From Bacteroidales bacterium (GTDB lineage Bacteria > Bacteroidota > Bacteroidia > Bacteroidales > F082): a DNA stretch of 64,000 nt. The DNA is taken from positions 171,390 to 235,389 of the forward strand of contig JAFXLL010000014.1 in the NCBI GenBank assembly GCA_017531225.1, written 5' to 3'. Shown one piece after another: positions 25,901-34,884 of this stretch (the stretch's first letter is position 1; every line of letters starts with the position of its first letter). The position numbers and the translations under genes are program-made. The notes below the pieces were generated by a model. It was given only the letters and a program-made list of their open reading frames with translations, ran no database searches and had not been told where the DNA came from.

Positions 25901-28900
25901 TACAGGTACCATTAGCGGCCACGTTTACGATGCTCCTAACTACGATCCTACAGATCCCGATCAGTCACATCCAGTGGCTAACCTGCCTGTGTTCATCATT
26001 GTCACTGATGAATATCAGCAAGTTCAGGAATATGAAGTCTTTACCGACGAGGAAGGTTTCTACACTGCTGAAGTTCTCGCTGGTATAAGCATTCCTGGTA
26101 TTTCTCAGGAAACCGCTCAAGCCTATGGATATGCGGTTGCTATTTATCCAGGACTAATGGTTAATGTCGCTTACGAAGGTGTTTATGAAGGTATCGACAT
26201 CTACACTCACGAGTATTACTATCCTCTCGAGCAGATCACTGCTACCGAGGAAGAAAACGACGTGTTGGTGGAATGGTCATGGGATCCTGCTGAAATGATC
26301 GTCGATTTCGAAACCGGCGACTTCAGCCAGGCTGACTTCACACTGCCCGCACAGTATCCTTGGGCTATCACTACAAGCAATGTTCACGAAGGCACCTACG
26401 CCATCAAGTCAACTTGCGAAGGCGTTGCCAGCGGCTCCTCAATCGTTGAGGCTACCGTTGACGTTCCTTACGATGGCAAGATGGGCTTCTGGGTAAGCGT
26501 TTCTTCAGAAAGCAACTACGACAAGTTCCACTTCTACATTGACGGTGTTGAACAAGGCGCTGCTCTCAGCGGCACTGTTGCTTACACTTACAAAGAGTAT
26601 GATGTAACCGAAGGTACTCACACCTACAAGTGGGAATACACTAAGGACAGCTCTGTCAACAGCGGCGATGACTGCGCTTACGTTGACGACATCACCATGT
26701 ACAGATACGTAGCTCCGCTGCCACCAGTTGTTGGTGCTACCACTTACGACTTTGAAGACGGCACCATGCAGGGCTGGACAAACATCGATGCCAACAATGA
26801 CAGCTATGTTTGGGTCATGGGCTCACAAATCGGTGGTGTTTACCTCGTATCTGGCGCAAGCCTCGCTGGTACCGGTCATAACTCATCCAACGACATGGTT
26901 TGCTCTGGTTCATACAGCAACGCTACTCAGTCAGCAATCACTCCTGACAACTACCTCGTTTCACCTCAGATCTCCGCTGAAAACGGCGCTCAGATCCAGT
27001 TCTACGCTTGCGCTCAGGATGCCAGCTACGCAGCTGAGCACTTCGGCGTGGCTGTTTCTACCTCTGGTAACACCTCCGCAGCTGACTTCACCACCATCCA
27101 AGAGTGGACAATGACTGCCAAGGGCGCTCAGGGTAAGACCGCTGATACCGAATTCGACATCCGTGGCACCAGAGATCAAGGCAACTGGTATCTCTATACC
27201 GTTGACCTCAGCAGCTATGCTGGTCAGGATATCTATGTGGCTATCCGTCACTTCAACTGCGCCGACCAGTTCATCCTGAACGTTGACGACATCACCTTGG
27301 CTACCGGTGGTTCCAAGATCGATGCTCGCGGCAACCGTTCATTCATGAGCTACAACCTCTATCGCCGTAACAACTACTCAGAAGAATCAGTTGCAAATCC
27401 TGAACTGATCGCTGAAGGTTTGGCAGGCGATGTGTATGAATACATCGATGCAGAATGGCCAACCTTATCATTCGGTGAATGGCAGTGGGGTATCGCAGCC
27501 ACTTACGATGGCTATGCCAATGAAGAACCTGAAGCTACCCGTGAGGTTTACACTTATACCTTTGACAGTGGCTTAGAAGGCTGGACCAACATTGACGCCG
27601 ACGGCGACGGCAATGTTTGGTACAACAGCGCCAATAGCGTGGCTATAAGCGGTTACGACTATTCAGCTCTTGGACATAATGGTACTGGTTGCTTCATGGT
27701 TTCACAGTCATACACTGACTTGACCTACGATTCATTCGATGCCGACAACTACCTCGTTTCACCTCAGAAGTATGCAATTGATGCCAACTCATCAATTACC
27801 TTCTGGCATGATTATGCTAACGACTCTTATCCAGATTTCTATGAAGTTATGGTTTCAACCGCTGCCAACCCAGGTGCAAACGACTTCACATCAGTTTGGT
27901 CAAGTGGTTCAAAGAGCCATGGCAATGGTGCTAAGATCCGTAATATCAACAACCGTTATGAAAACTGGACTGAGCAAACTGTAAGTTTAGCAGCTTATGC
28001 TGGACAGGAAGTTTGGATTGCATTCCATCACGATGATTATGACCAATATGAAATCTGGATCGACGATGTTACCATTACTGCTGGTGGCTCAGCACCTGTA
28101 CCTCCAACCCCAGGTCCAACAGGCGACGGTATTTCAGAAATCCTCTGGTCCAACGTGATCGAAAAGGATATGGAAGCTACTGTGACCTTCAACATCACCC
28201 TGAACAATGGTCAGTTACCTGTTGGTGCTGCTATTGCCATCGTTGGTGAAGAAGATACCTACAGCGCTGTTGCTGAAGGTGCTACCACCGAAATCGTGGT
28301 TCGTAAGGCTCCTAGCTACGAAATGACTGTGACTCTGGATGGTTACTCAAGCTGGACACTCACTGAAGCTGTTGAAGCTGATGCTACCTACGACATCGAG
28401 CTCATCGAACAGATCGCTCCTGTTGACGGTCTCTATGTCTCACCTACTGGTTGGGTTATGTGGGAAGGCATCGGTGGCGGTGTGACTCCTGGTCCTGGTC
28501 CACAACCTGGTACCAGCGTGACCTACGGTTTTGAGGCTGACGAAGAAGGTTGGACCAATATCGACGCTGACGGCGACGGTAATGAATGGTACAACTTGAA
28601 CCCGACCAACAATCCTAACAACATTCCTGGTCACGACGGTAGCCTTGGTCATATGACCTCTGCTTCATACAATGGTTCTGCTTTGACACCTAACAACTTC
28701 CTTGTTTCACCTGAAAAGGCTGCTTACAGCGAGATCAGCTTCTGGGCATGCGGTCAGGATGCTTCATGGGCAGCTGAACACTTCGGAGTTGCAGTTTCAA
28801 CAACTGGTAACACCAGCGCTTCAGACTTCACCACCATCCAAGAGTGGACAATGACTGCTAAGGGTTCTGGCGTTGCTTCAGTTGGCCGTGACGGTCAGAC

Positions 28901-31340
28901 AAGAGATCAGGGTGCATGGTATGAATACACTGTTGACCTCAGCGCATACGCAGGCCAGGAAATCTGGGTTGCTATCCGCCACTTCAACGTGTCAGATATG
29001 TTCCGCTTGAATGTGGACGACATCACCCTCACCACTGGTGGCGCCAAGGGCGACCGCGCTCCTCTGAAGTACGTTGTGAAACTTGACGGCGTGGTCGATG
29101 GCGAAACCACCTTCAACGGCTTCCAACACAATGTTGAAGGCATGGAAGAAGGTTCAACTCACGTGACCGCGGTTCGTCCTGTTTACATCTCTGGTAACGG
29201 TGACTGGGTTGAATACACCTGGACTTACACTTCATGCGATAACTTCGCTGGTGTTACCGACCTCGCAGCTGCTGAACAAGGTAACGATGTGAAACTCACA
29301 TGGACTATGCCTGGCGCTCCTGGTCCTGGCCCACAACCTGGTGCTGGCTGGACTGAAGGCTTCGAAAACGGTCTGCCTGAAGGCTGGACCATCGTCGACG
29401 GCAACAACGACGGTTACACATGGTGCTTGACCAGCGCTATTCCTTCAACCTGGACTTACTATGCAAGCTTGACCCTTGATTGGTATCGTACTGGTACAAA
29501 CGCTATCTGCAGTGGTTCTTATATCAATGGTGCTGGAGCTCTCACTCCTAACGAGTATCTCGTGATGGGACAGCAGAACATCAGTGCTGGTACAAGCTTC
29601 AGCTTCTGGGCTGCTGCTACCGACGCCAGCTATCCTGCTGACCACTTCGGCGTGTTCGTCTCCGACGATGCCAACACATGGACCTCAGTCCAAGAATGGA
29701 CGCTGACCGCTAAGGGTGGCGCTCGCAATGGTGGCCGCGAATCACGCGACGGCGACGGCGCTAAGCTCGGCACATGGCATCAGTTCACAGTTGACCTCAG
29801 CGCTTACGCTGGTACTAAGTACTTAGCTATCCGCCACTTCAACTGCACTGACCAATACATCATGTGCGTTGACGACCTCGAGTTCGGTGTTACCAACAAG
29901 GGTAACCGCGCTATGTGGGATCTCGTTGGTTCATTCACTGGCACCAGCGCTGGTCAGCAAGCTGTTTGCACCGATGGCAACTACATCTACACTGCTAGCT
30001 GGCAGACCACTCCTACCGGTGGCCACACCTTCTATCAGTACACCATGGACGGCACCTTCGTTGAAGGCTTCGAAATCGCTGGCGCTACTGGCATCCGCGA
30101 CATCACCACCGACGGTGAATACTTCTATGGTACCTCTGGCGGCGCCCAAATCTTCATCATGGACTTCACCACCCGTACCCTGGTTGGCACCATCAACTGC
30201 TCAGGCCTCACCTCACGTCACATCTCCTACGATCCTGAACGTGACGGCTTCTGGTCAGGCAACTGGTCAACATTGGCCCTGTACAGCCGTACTGGTGCTT
30301 TGATCCAGAACGGTCCTGCTCCGACAAGCGCTTACGGTTCAGCTTACTACAAGGATGCTGACAACGTCGAACACCTCTACCTGTTCTGCCAGCCCAACAG
30401 TGACTGCAAGGTCTATGACTACAACATCACTACCGGCACACTCGGAACCAATGTCGTGTTAGACTTCTCAGCTACCGCACCTGGCTGCACTGGTATCGCT
30501 GGTGGCTGCTTCATTGGCGAATACAATGGCAACACCTGCTGGTATGGTAACGCACAGCAAGATCCTAACCTCATCGCTATCTACGAGCTTGAGGCTGGCA
30601 CTCCTGGCCCAGTTCCTCCAACACCTGTTGAAGGCATCCTCGGTGCTATGATCTTCCAAGACGGTGAACCTATCGCATTCGTTGAAGGCAATCCTACCCA
30701 ATACGTGGTTGAAGGCGCTGCTTCATACGATGCAACCTACGGCGTGAGAGTTGTTTACGGTGGCGAATATGACGTTACCTACTATGCAATGTCATGCATG
30801 GAAGAAGTTGACTACAGTGGCACTGTTGTTCCTTGCAATCCTGTCGCTAACCTGACAGCTGTACCAGGCGCAAACAACGGCAACTACGGCGCTATCGTGT
30901 CCTGGACAGAACCTGCTGGTGCAACATCTTACAAGATCTATGTTGGCGATCAGTTGCTCGGTTCAATAGGTGGTCAGCCTGTCTTCATCAACTTCGAAGG
31001 TGCACCTGCTGGCACCTACACCATCGGTGTGGTCGCTGTCTATGCTGAGTGCGAATCTGAGATGGTAACTGTGGACTTCCTCTGGACTCCTGTTTCAGTT
31101 GACGAACTCTCAGCTAACACCGCTATCTATCCTAACCCGACTCACGACAACGTGACTATCGAGGCTCAGGGCATGCGCCACATTACTGTGGTTAGCGCTC
31201 TCGGTCAAGTGGTTTACGACGCCGACATCGAGGCTGATATGACCCAGTTGAACCTCGGCCAATTCAAGGCTGGTCTCTACATGGTCCGTATCGACACCGA
31301 AAACGGCACCGTTGTGAAGCGCGTGTCTGTTGTCAAATAA
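22974..31340 (+). CDS. Giant T9SS-exported adhesin, cleaved-adhesin repeats (paralog 2)
   Basis: 2788 residues with a signal peptide ending near TMRA. The first ~170 residues are the same beta module as residues ~211-378 of paralog 1. Then come a beta module near 350-545, six cleaved-adhesin / choice-of-anchor J modules (about nt 24775-25200, 26300-26730, 26740-27310, 27545-28095, 28510-29040 and 29345-29900; typical start EGWTNIDADGDGN), a regulatory-like domain (GTISGHVYDAP), a propeller-like region (nt 29905-30600) and a T9SS type A sorting domain (AIYPNPTHDNVTI ... VKRVSVVK). GPGPQPG linkers occur. It is likely anchored at the surface and may bind host or substrate ligands; no catalytic motif is visible. 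Confidence 0.85.
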   Translation: MKKVLLTLTMLLFAFMGTMRADEVTVCDGTATSDYVPVYGLYADTQGCQSEFVIPASEIGILPGGQISKLTFYLSTPASAAWTATFQVYMTEIEGTTLSAFVGPSGCTQVYQGALNGTGSTMEVVFDNDYTYNGGNLLIGTFVSTAGNYKSAKFYGVTATGASIQRNSSSASTYQRNFLPKTTFEFVQGDLPATTIVPSENPVQLGVRPIGAWMKPYELAITNQGTPTTVTGVDGTANFAVEAEVPYALGYNGTMPISVTTTGTPAAGTLNGQVLVSYSDRTFTTIDATAEMYEPVDGDVWEMAEEVTAMPFQGNAPTGIYRNYELGQAADAADAVYKVTFDNDVLFSAGTNGAGAKTRLYTEDFNGVGGPDADNNYVYTGPTVNPGPMSMWFAYAYSGTNTWYGTSAGGGFYFGYKIPASYIEELGLAGTSITTVEAAARESYDYECYVIKGGDTPFDGELVSFGVAENPLAMYFFDINLEEPVLVDEGEDIWVIFYSDSPYAAYCGRIPVDATNGKIWTYNPNATSPAWSSNTAYTPVIYTRFLELPTGREVTVDLGTMTVKSNPNAVASEIAAVDGTAMGVSKAQMYNEAKAQNTRGNRDTQTLIEEGWEDGIGDWTMNNCESGTGVYTGAANNGSNCFRFKWTTNTPQYLISPELTDNNGGTMSFYCRAYTYTESYRIGYSTTTDDISAFTFGDEVTVTSQLYAEHTATFPAGTKYVAIASTAYDAYYFCVDDITITADVTSGGGSTDPVYQIADMYVPAGTYYVAVASTTDNFQVDMMTSEVLVPEQAVVVSPYDGETNVSDPYLAEWILGDYTTEMQVLFGTQYPPQTALIDWTDYLVESAFLMDLEPNQSYFLQVNERNAAGTTYGEIVAFTTPIDPVEGLVIAESQLYPGDAAVLTWDAATRSHKGYNVYMYDGVEITKVNETLITETTYAVEGLEYNMDPGYQFVVTAVYDAGESDYSNYVTAQMTGTGTISGHVYDAPNYDPTDPDQSHPVANLPVFIIVTDEYQQVQEYEVFTDEEGFYTAEVLAGISIPGISQETAQAYGYAVAIYPGLMVNVAYEGVYEGIDIYTHEYYYPLEQITATEEENDVLVEWSWDPAEMIVDFETGDFSQADFTLPAQYPWAITTSNVHEGTYAIKSTCEGVASGSSIVEATVDVPYDGKMGFWVSVSSESNYDKFHFYIDGVEQGAALSGTVAYTYKEYDVTEGTHTYKWEYTKDSSVNSGDDCAYVDDITMYRYVAPLPPVVGATTYDFEDGTMQGWTNIDANNDSYVWVMGSQIGGVYLVSGASLAGTGHNSSNDMVCSGSYSNATQSAITPDNYLVSPQISAENGAQIQFYACAQDASYAAEHFGVAVSTSGNTSAADFTTIQEWTMTAKGAQGKTADTEFDIRGTRDQGNWYLYTVDLSSYAGQDIYVAIRHFNCADQFILNVDDITLATGGSKIDARGNRSFMSYNLYRRNNYSEESVANPELIAEGLAGDVYEYIDAEWPTLSFGEWQWGIAATYDGYANEEPEATREVYTYTFDSGLEGWTNIDADGDGNVWYNSANSVAISGYDYSALGHNGTGCFMVSQSYTDLTYDSFDADNYLVSPQKYAIDANSSITFWHDYANDSYPDFYEVMVSTAANPGANDFTSVWSSGSKSHGNGAKIRNINNRYENWTEQTVSLAAYAGQEVWIAFHHDDYDQYEIWIDDVTITAGGSAPVPPTPGPTGDGISEILWSNVIEKDMEATVTFNITLNNGQLPVGAAIAIVGEEDTYSAVAEGATTEIVVRKAPSYEMTVTLDGYSSWTLTEAVEADATYDIELIEQIAPVDGLYVSPTGWVMWEGIGGGVTPGPGPQPGTSVTYGFEADEEGWTNIDADGDGNEWYNLNPTNNPNNIPGHDGSLGHMTSASYNGSALTPNNFLVSPEKAAYSEISFWACGQDASWAAEHFGVAVSTTGNTSASDFTTIQEWTMTAKGSGVASVGRDGQTRDQGAWYEYTVDLSAYAGQEIWVAIRHFNVSDMFRLNVDDITLTTGGAKGDRAPLKYVVKLDGVVDGETTFNGFQHNVEGMEEGSTHVTAVRPVYISGNGDWVEYTWTYTSCDNFAGVTDLAAAEQGNDVKLTWTMPGAPGPGPQPGAGWTEGFENGLPEGWTIVDGNNDGYTWCLTSAIPSTWTYYASLTLDWYRTGTNAICSGSYINGAGALTPNEYLVMGQQNISAGTSFSFWAAATDASYPADHFGVFVSDDANTWTSVQEWTLTAKGGARNGGRESRDGDGAKLGTWHQFTVDLSAYAGTKYLAIRHFNCTDQYIMCVDDLEFGVTNKGNRAMWDLVGSFTGTSAGQQAVCTDGNYIYTASWQTTPTGGHTFYQYTMDGTFVEGFEIAGATGIRDITTDGEYFYGTSGGAQIFIMDFTTRTLVGTINCSGLTSRHISYDPERDGFWSGNWSTLALYSRTGALIQNGPAPTSAYGSAYYKDADNVEHLYLFCQPNSDCKVYDYNITTGTLGTNVVLDFSATAPGCTGIAGGCFIGEYNGNTCWYGNAQQDPNLIAIYELEAGTPGPVPPTPVEGILGAMIFQDGEPIAFVEGNPTQYVVEGAASYDATYGVRVVYGGEYDVTYYAMSCMEEVDYSGTVVPCNPVANLTAVPGANNGNYGAIVSWTEPAGATSYKIYVGDQLLGSIGGQPVFINFEGAPAGTYTIGVVAVYAECESEMVTVDFLWTPVSVDELSANTAIYPNPTHDNVTIEAQGMRHITVVSALGQVVYDADIEADMTQLNLGQFKAGLYMVRIDTENGTVVKRVSVVK

Positions 31341-31359
31341 ACATTGACAACTCGAAATG

Positions 31360-31392
31360 AAAAAAGGTCGCTCAATCGAGCGGCCTTTTTTC
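31360..31392 (+). terminator. Intrinsic terminator of the second giant gene
   Basis: A run of A, an 8-bp GC stem with one G-U pair, a 4-base loop and seven T follow the stop by 20 bases. The A/T tails pair with each other, so it could work in both directions. Confidence 0.8.
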
Positions 31393-31394
31393 GT

Positions 31395-31402
31395 ATTTTT
31401 GC
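31395..31402 (+). promoter_or_regulatory. -7 element for rlmI
   Basis: TATTTTTG immediately follows the terminator, 15 bases before the ATG at 31418. The -33 region would lie inside the terminator stem and shows no clear match. Confidence 0.4.
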
Positions 31403-31417
31403 AAAAACTTACTCATT

Positions 31418-32620
31418 ATGAACGACACCCCATTATATCCTGTCATTCGCCTTTACAAAGGTAAGGATGAAGCCGTGCGACGCTTTCATCCTTGGATTTT
31501 TTCAGGCGCCATCGAAAAGGGCCCTGAAGGTCTTCAGGCTGGCGATACCGTTACGGTTACTGACGATAAAGGCAATATCTTAGGTACTGGCTTTTGCGAG
31601 TCAGAGAGCATCGCCGTCAAATTGCTATGCTTCGAGAACCGAAAGGTTGACGAATGGCTGTTTCTGGAGAAACTCAAACACGCCTTCGAGGTCAGGAAAT
31701 CAATGAGGTTGATTGACAATCCTCATACCAACTGCTATCGGTTGGTCCACTCCGAAGGTGATGGACTGCCAGGCTTGATCATTGACATTTATGGCCACAC
31801 AGCCGTCGTCCAAGCGCAAACCGAAGGTATGGCTCTGCACATCAAGGAGATCGTGAGGGCGTTGAAGCTTCTTCCTGAACTCGGTTTGCAGGCCATCTAC
31901 AACAAAAGTGCTGAAGCCATGAAGCGCATGGGCAAGGAAGACGCCGTTTTAGACGGTTATCTCTTCGGCTCACGCATCAACGAGCTTATCATAGAGAATG
32001 ACAGCCTTTTTCATGTTGATTGGGAGAATGGGCAGAAAACGGGCTTTTTCATCGATCAACGCGATAACCGAGAACTGGTGCGTCAACTTTCACAAGGAAA
32101 GACGGTGCTCAACGCTTTCGGTTACACAGGCGGTTTTTCAGTGACCGCCTTAAAAGGAGGTGCCAAACGCGTGGTTACGGTAGACGCCTCTGGCAAGGCT
32201 ATGGAGGCGGCCAAAGCCAACTTGGAGCTTAACGGCTATTCAACGGAGGAGAATCCATGCATCACAGCCGACATGAAAGATTTCGTCATGAAGATGGACG
32301 AGGGTGAGTTCGACCTGATTGTGCTGGATCCACCGGCGTTTGCCAAACGTCATCATGATCGGCACCGTGGACTTCAAGGCTACCGCTTCATTAACGCTGA
32401 AGCCATCAAGAGGATTGCCAAGGGTGGCATTCTGTTTACCTTTAGCTGTTCCCAGGCGGTTGACAAATCCACTTTCCAAGGCATTGTTACCGCTGCTGCC
32501 ATCGAAGCAGGACGCAACGTAAGAATTCTATACCAACTCTCACAACCAGCGGATCATCCCATCAATATCTTCCACCCGGAAGGAGCTTATTTGAAAGGCT
32601 TGGTTCTTTTGGTGGAGTAA
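31418..32620 (+). CDS. rlmI: 23S rRNA (cytosine) methyltransferase, RlmI-type
   Basis: 400 residues. The N-terminal PUA domain (VRRFHPWIFSGAIEKGPEGLQAGD in the sequence) and a central EEHD-like part are followed by a Rossmann methyltransferase core with VLNAFGYTGGFSVTALKGGA (SAM loop), the catalytic-type DPPAFAK and SCSQAV with the Cys used by m5C methyltransferases. RlmI makes m5C1962 in 23S rRNA; the exact site here is inferred from family. It is followed by the adenine deaminase gene after 12 bases, so the two are likely co-transcribed. Confidence 0.88.
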   Translation: MNDTPLYPVIRLYKGKDEAVRRFHPWIFSGAIEKGPEGLQAGDTVTVTDDKGNILGTGFCESESIAVKLLCFENRKVDEWLFLEKLKHAFEVRKSMRLIDNPHTNCYRLVHSEGDGLPGLIIDIYGHTAVVQAQTEGMALHIKEIVRALKLLPELGLQAIYNKSAEAMKRMGKEDAVLDGYLFGSRINELIIENDSLFHVDWENGQKTGFFIDQRDNRELVRQLSQGKTVLNAFGYTGGFSVTALKGGAKRVVTVDASGKAMEAAKANLELNGYSTEENPCITADMKDFVMKMDEGEFDLIVLDPPAFAKRHHDRHRGLQGYRFINAEAIKRIAKGGILFTFSCSQAVDKSTFQGIVTAAAIEAGRNVRILYQLSQPADHPINIFHPEGAYLKGLVLLVE

Positions 32621-32632
32621 AACTACTATATT

Positions 32633-34270
32633 ATGAACGACAACTCCTTTACCTTAAGCGGTCAGATCGTTGATGTGGTCAATTCACGCATCTTTCCTGG
32701 ATCCATCACCGTCAAAGACGAAAAAATTGTAGAAATTACGCCCTTGCCTTCGGCAGAGCATCGTTTCATCATGCCTGGATTTATCGACGCACACATCCAC
32801 ATCGAGAGCTCGATGCTGCCGCCTTCGGAGTTTGCCAGGATGGCGGTGTGCCATGGCACGGTGGCTACGGTGAGCGACCCTCATGAGATCGCCAACGTGA
32901 TGGGAGTGGAAGGCATCGACTTCATGATCAAAAGCGGCAACCGAGGCCATTTTAAGTTCTATTTCGGCGCACCAAGTTGCGTACCGGCTACACATTTTGA
33001 GACTTCAGGGTTCACCATTGATGCTAAAGCCATCGAAACGCTCATGGCCCGCGACGACATCCATTATCTCGCTGAAATGATGAATTATCCCGGCGTGCTT
33101 GCTGACAATCCAGAGATACTGAAGAAGTTGGAAGCTGCTAAAAAATATGGCAAGCCCATTGACGGACATGCTCCTATGGTAATGGGCGACGACATCCAGA
33201 AATACATTGCAGCAGGGGTCAGCACTGATCACGAATGTTACGACATCGAAGATGCCTTGGAGAAAATCCGTTTAGGCATGAAAATCCTGATCCGTGAAGG
33301 CAGCGCCGCCAAGAACTTCGACACGCTGATTCCGCTGATGGCTGAATATCCCGAGATGTTGATGTTCTGTTCCGACGACAAGCATCCGAACGACTTGATC
33401 AAAGGCCATATCAACCTGTTGGTGAAACGTGCCATTGGAAAAGGATACAAATTGATGAGTGTGCTACGTGCCGCCTCGTTCAACGCCGTGAAACACTACC
33501 ATCTTGACGTAGGTCTGCTCCAGCTGGGCGATGACGCCGACTTCATCGTGGTGGATAACTTCGATGATTTCAATGTGTTGCAAACATACGTCAGAGGCAG
33601 ACTGTTGGCCGAAAATGGCGTTACGTTGATGCAACGGCGCAAGGAGGAAGCCAACAACAACTTTCATGCGGCGATCATCAAACCCGAAGACCTCCGCATT
33701 GAGGACGAGGGCAAACATATCAAGGTAATTGCCTGCATGGATGGCAACTTGATCACCAATACTATTGTCGCCATGCCTAAAGTGGTGGATGGCAACATAG
33801 TGAGTGATACCACTCGAGATATCTTAAAGATGGTGGTGCTGAACCGTTATGCGCCGGCCAAGCCTGCTATAGGATTTATCAATAATTTTGGCTTGAAACG
33901 GGGTGCCATTGCCACTTCGGTGGCACACGACAGTCATAACATTGTGGCGGTGGGTTGTAGTGACGAGGACATCGCACGTGCGGTCGACATGTTGGTGCTT
34001 ACCAAAGGAGGCATGGTGGCTTGTAGCGAGACGGAGTTTGCCTTGCTGCCATTGCCGATTGCCGGCTTGATGAGTTTAGAGGAAGGTGCCCGTGTGGTTG
34101 AGAGCTACGAGCGTGTCGACCAACTGGCGCATGAGTTCGGCAGCCATCTCAACGACCCGTTCATGACGCTGTCGTTCATGGCTTTGTTGGTTATCCCTGA
34201 ATTGAAGCTAAGTGACAAGGGCTTGTTTGACGTTGCCCAGTTTGAGTTCACTTCGTTAATTGCTCAGTAA
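32633..34270 (+). CDS. ade: Adenine deaminase
   Basis: 545 residues, in the usual range. Amidohydrolase metal motif MPGFIDAHIHIESSML, then VATVSDPHEIANVMG, CSDDKHPNDLI, and the C-terminal ade-specific region with SVAHDSHNIVAVG and GGMVACSE. It converts adenine to hypoxanthine in purine salvage with a two-metal centre (Mn or Fe). It lies 12 bases after rlmI. Its last 15 bases overlap the convergent lipoprotein gene. Confidence 0.95.
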   Translation: MNDNSFTLSGQIVDVVNSRIFPGSITVKDEKIVEITPLPSAEHRFIMPGFIDAHIHIESSMLPPSEFARMAVCHGTVATVSDPHEIANVMGVEGIDFMIKSGNRGHFKFYFGAPSCVPATHFETSGFTIDAKAIETLMARDDIHYLAEMMNYPGVLADNPEILKKLEAAKKYGKPIDGHAPMVMGDDIQKYIAAGVSTDHECYDIEDALEKIRLGMKILIREGSAAKNFDTLIPLMAEYPEMLMFCSDDKHPNDLIKGHINLLVKRAIGKGYKLMSVLRAASFNAVKHYHLDVGLLQLGDDADFIVVDNFDDFNVLQTYVRGRLLAENGVTLMQRRKEEANNNFHAAIIKPEDLRIEDEGKHIKVIACMDGNLITNTIVAMPKVVDGNIVSDTTRDILKMVVLNRYAPAKPAIGFINNFGLKRGAIATSVAHDSHNIVAVGCSDEDIARAVDMLVLTKGGMVACSETEFALLPLPIAGLMSLEEGARVVESYERVDQLAHEFGSHLNDPFMTLSFMALLVIPELKLSDKGLFDVAQFEFTSLIAQ

Positions 34271-34822
34271 CGATCCCTTCATGCGAGGCCTGTAAACAGG
34301 CTTTGAACCTCTTGTGGATTTACTTCCCTCGGCGTCGCTAATGCGTTTCAGCCAAGCCTTTTCCACATAGTCGTTATCATACTCATTGATGTAAACGAAG
34401 CTATTGTCGGTGAACTCCGGAATATTCATCTGGTAGGTGAAAGGGTGAGCCACTTGCATGTTCATGTAAAGCGTGGCATCGTCCTTGTGATAGGAGTAGG
34501 TAAACTTGGTGACAAGAGTGGTGTCGGGGCAGAGGATGTAGGTCGAGTCGGTCAAATAGAGGGTATCGCGGCTACGGTCGCGCATCTCTCCACTGCGGTC
34601 GGCGCGGAAGATTAAATCAATACCGTCTTGGGGATCTCCTGGAGTAAAGTGATATTTCTTAATGGTATTTTGGATGGGATTTCCCCAGTAATCGATATTA
34701 TAATATTCGATTTCTTCGACACCCCAAGTGCCGACAAAAGCCATATAATCGTCGGTATCGCCACATGAAGCTAGGCCAAGGGCTATAACAACCAGTGCCA
34801 GAAAGAGTTTTATTCTTTTCAT
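34256..34822 (-). CDS. Small lipoprotein of unknown function
   Basis: 188 residues with a signal peptide and lipobox GLASC (Cys20). The mature protein is beta-rich and aromatic (WGVEEIEYYNIDYWGNPIQ) and could adopt a lipocalin-like fold as in many Bacteroidota lipoproteins, but no family was recognised with certainty. It has a -7 element at 34849-34856 and is divergent from the secreted EEP protein. The tail overlaps ade by 15 bases. Confidence 0.65.
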   Translation of the reverse strand: MKRIKLFLALVVIALGLASCGDTDDYMAFVGTWGVEEIEYYNIDYWGNPIQNTIKKYHFTPGDPQDGIDLIFRADRSGEMRDRSRDTLYLTDSTYILCPDTTLVTKFTYSYHKDDATLYMNMQVAHPFTYQMNIPEFTDNSFVYINEYDNDYVEKAWLKRISDAEGSKSTRGSKPVYRPRMKGSLLSN

Positions 34823-34848
34823 TTGTTTGCGTTTTTTGGATTACACCG

Positions 34849-34866
34849 CAAAAATAGTTATTTTTG
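34849..34866. promoter_or_regulatory. Back-to-back divergent -7 elements (lipoprotein / EEP protein)
   Basis: Minus-strand TATTTTTG (34849-34856) and plus-strand TATTTTTG (34859-34866) are separated by 2 bp. The 18-bp core CAAAAATAGTTATTTTTG differs by one base from the site at 4133-4150. Confidence 0.55.
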
Positions 34867-34884
34867 CACATTCAATTGGTGAAA

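Noticed and set aside
16023..31340. Giant gene pair as an assembly duplication
   Set aside because: Module order differs, synonymous differences are widespread outside short identical blocks, and the termini are distinct, so these are true paralogs.
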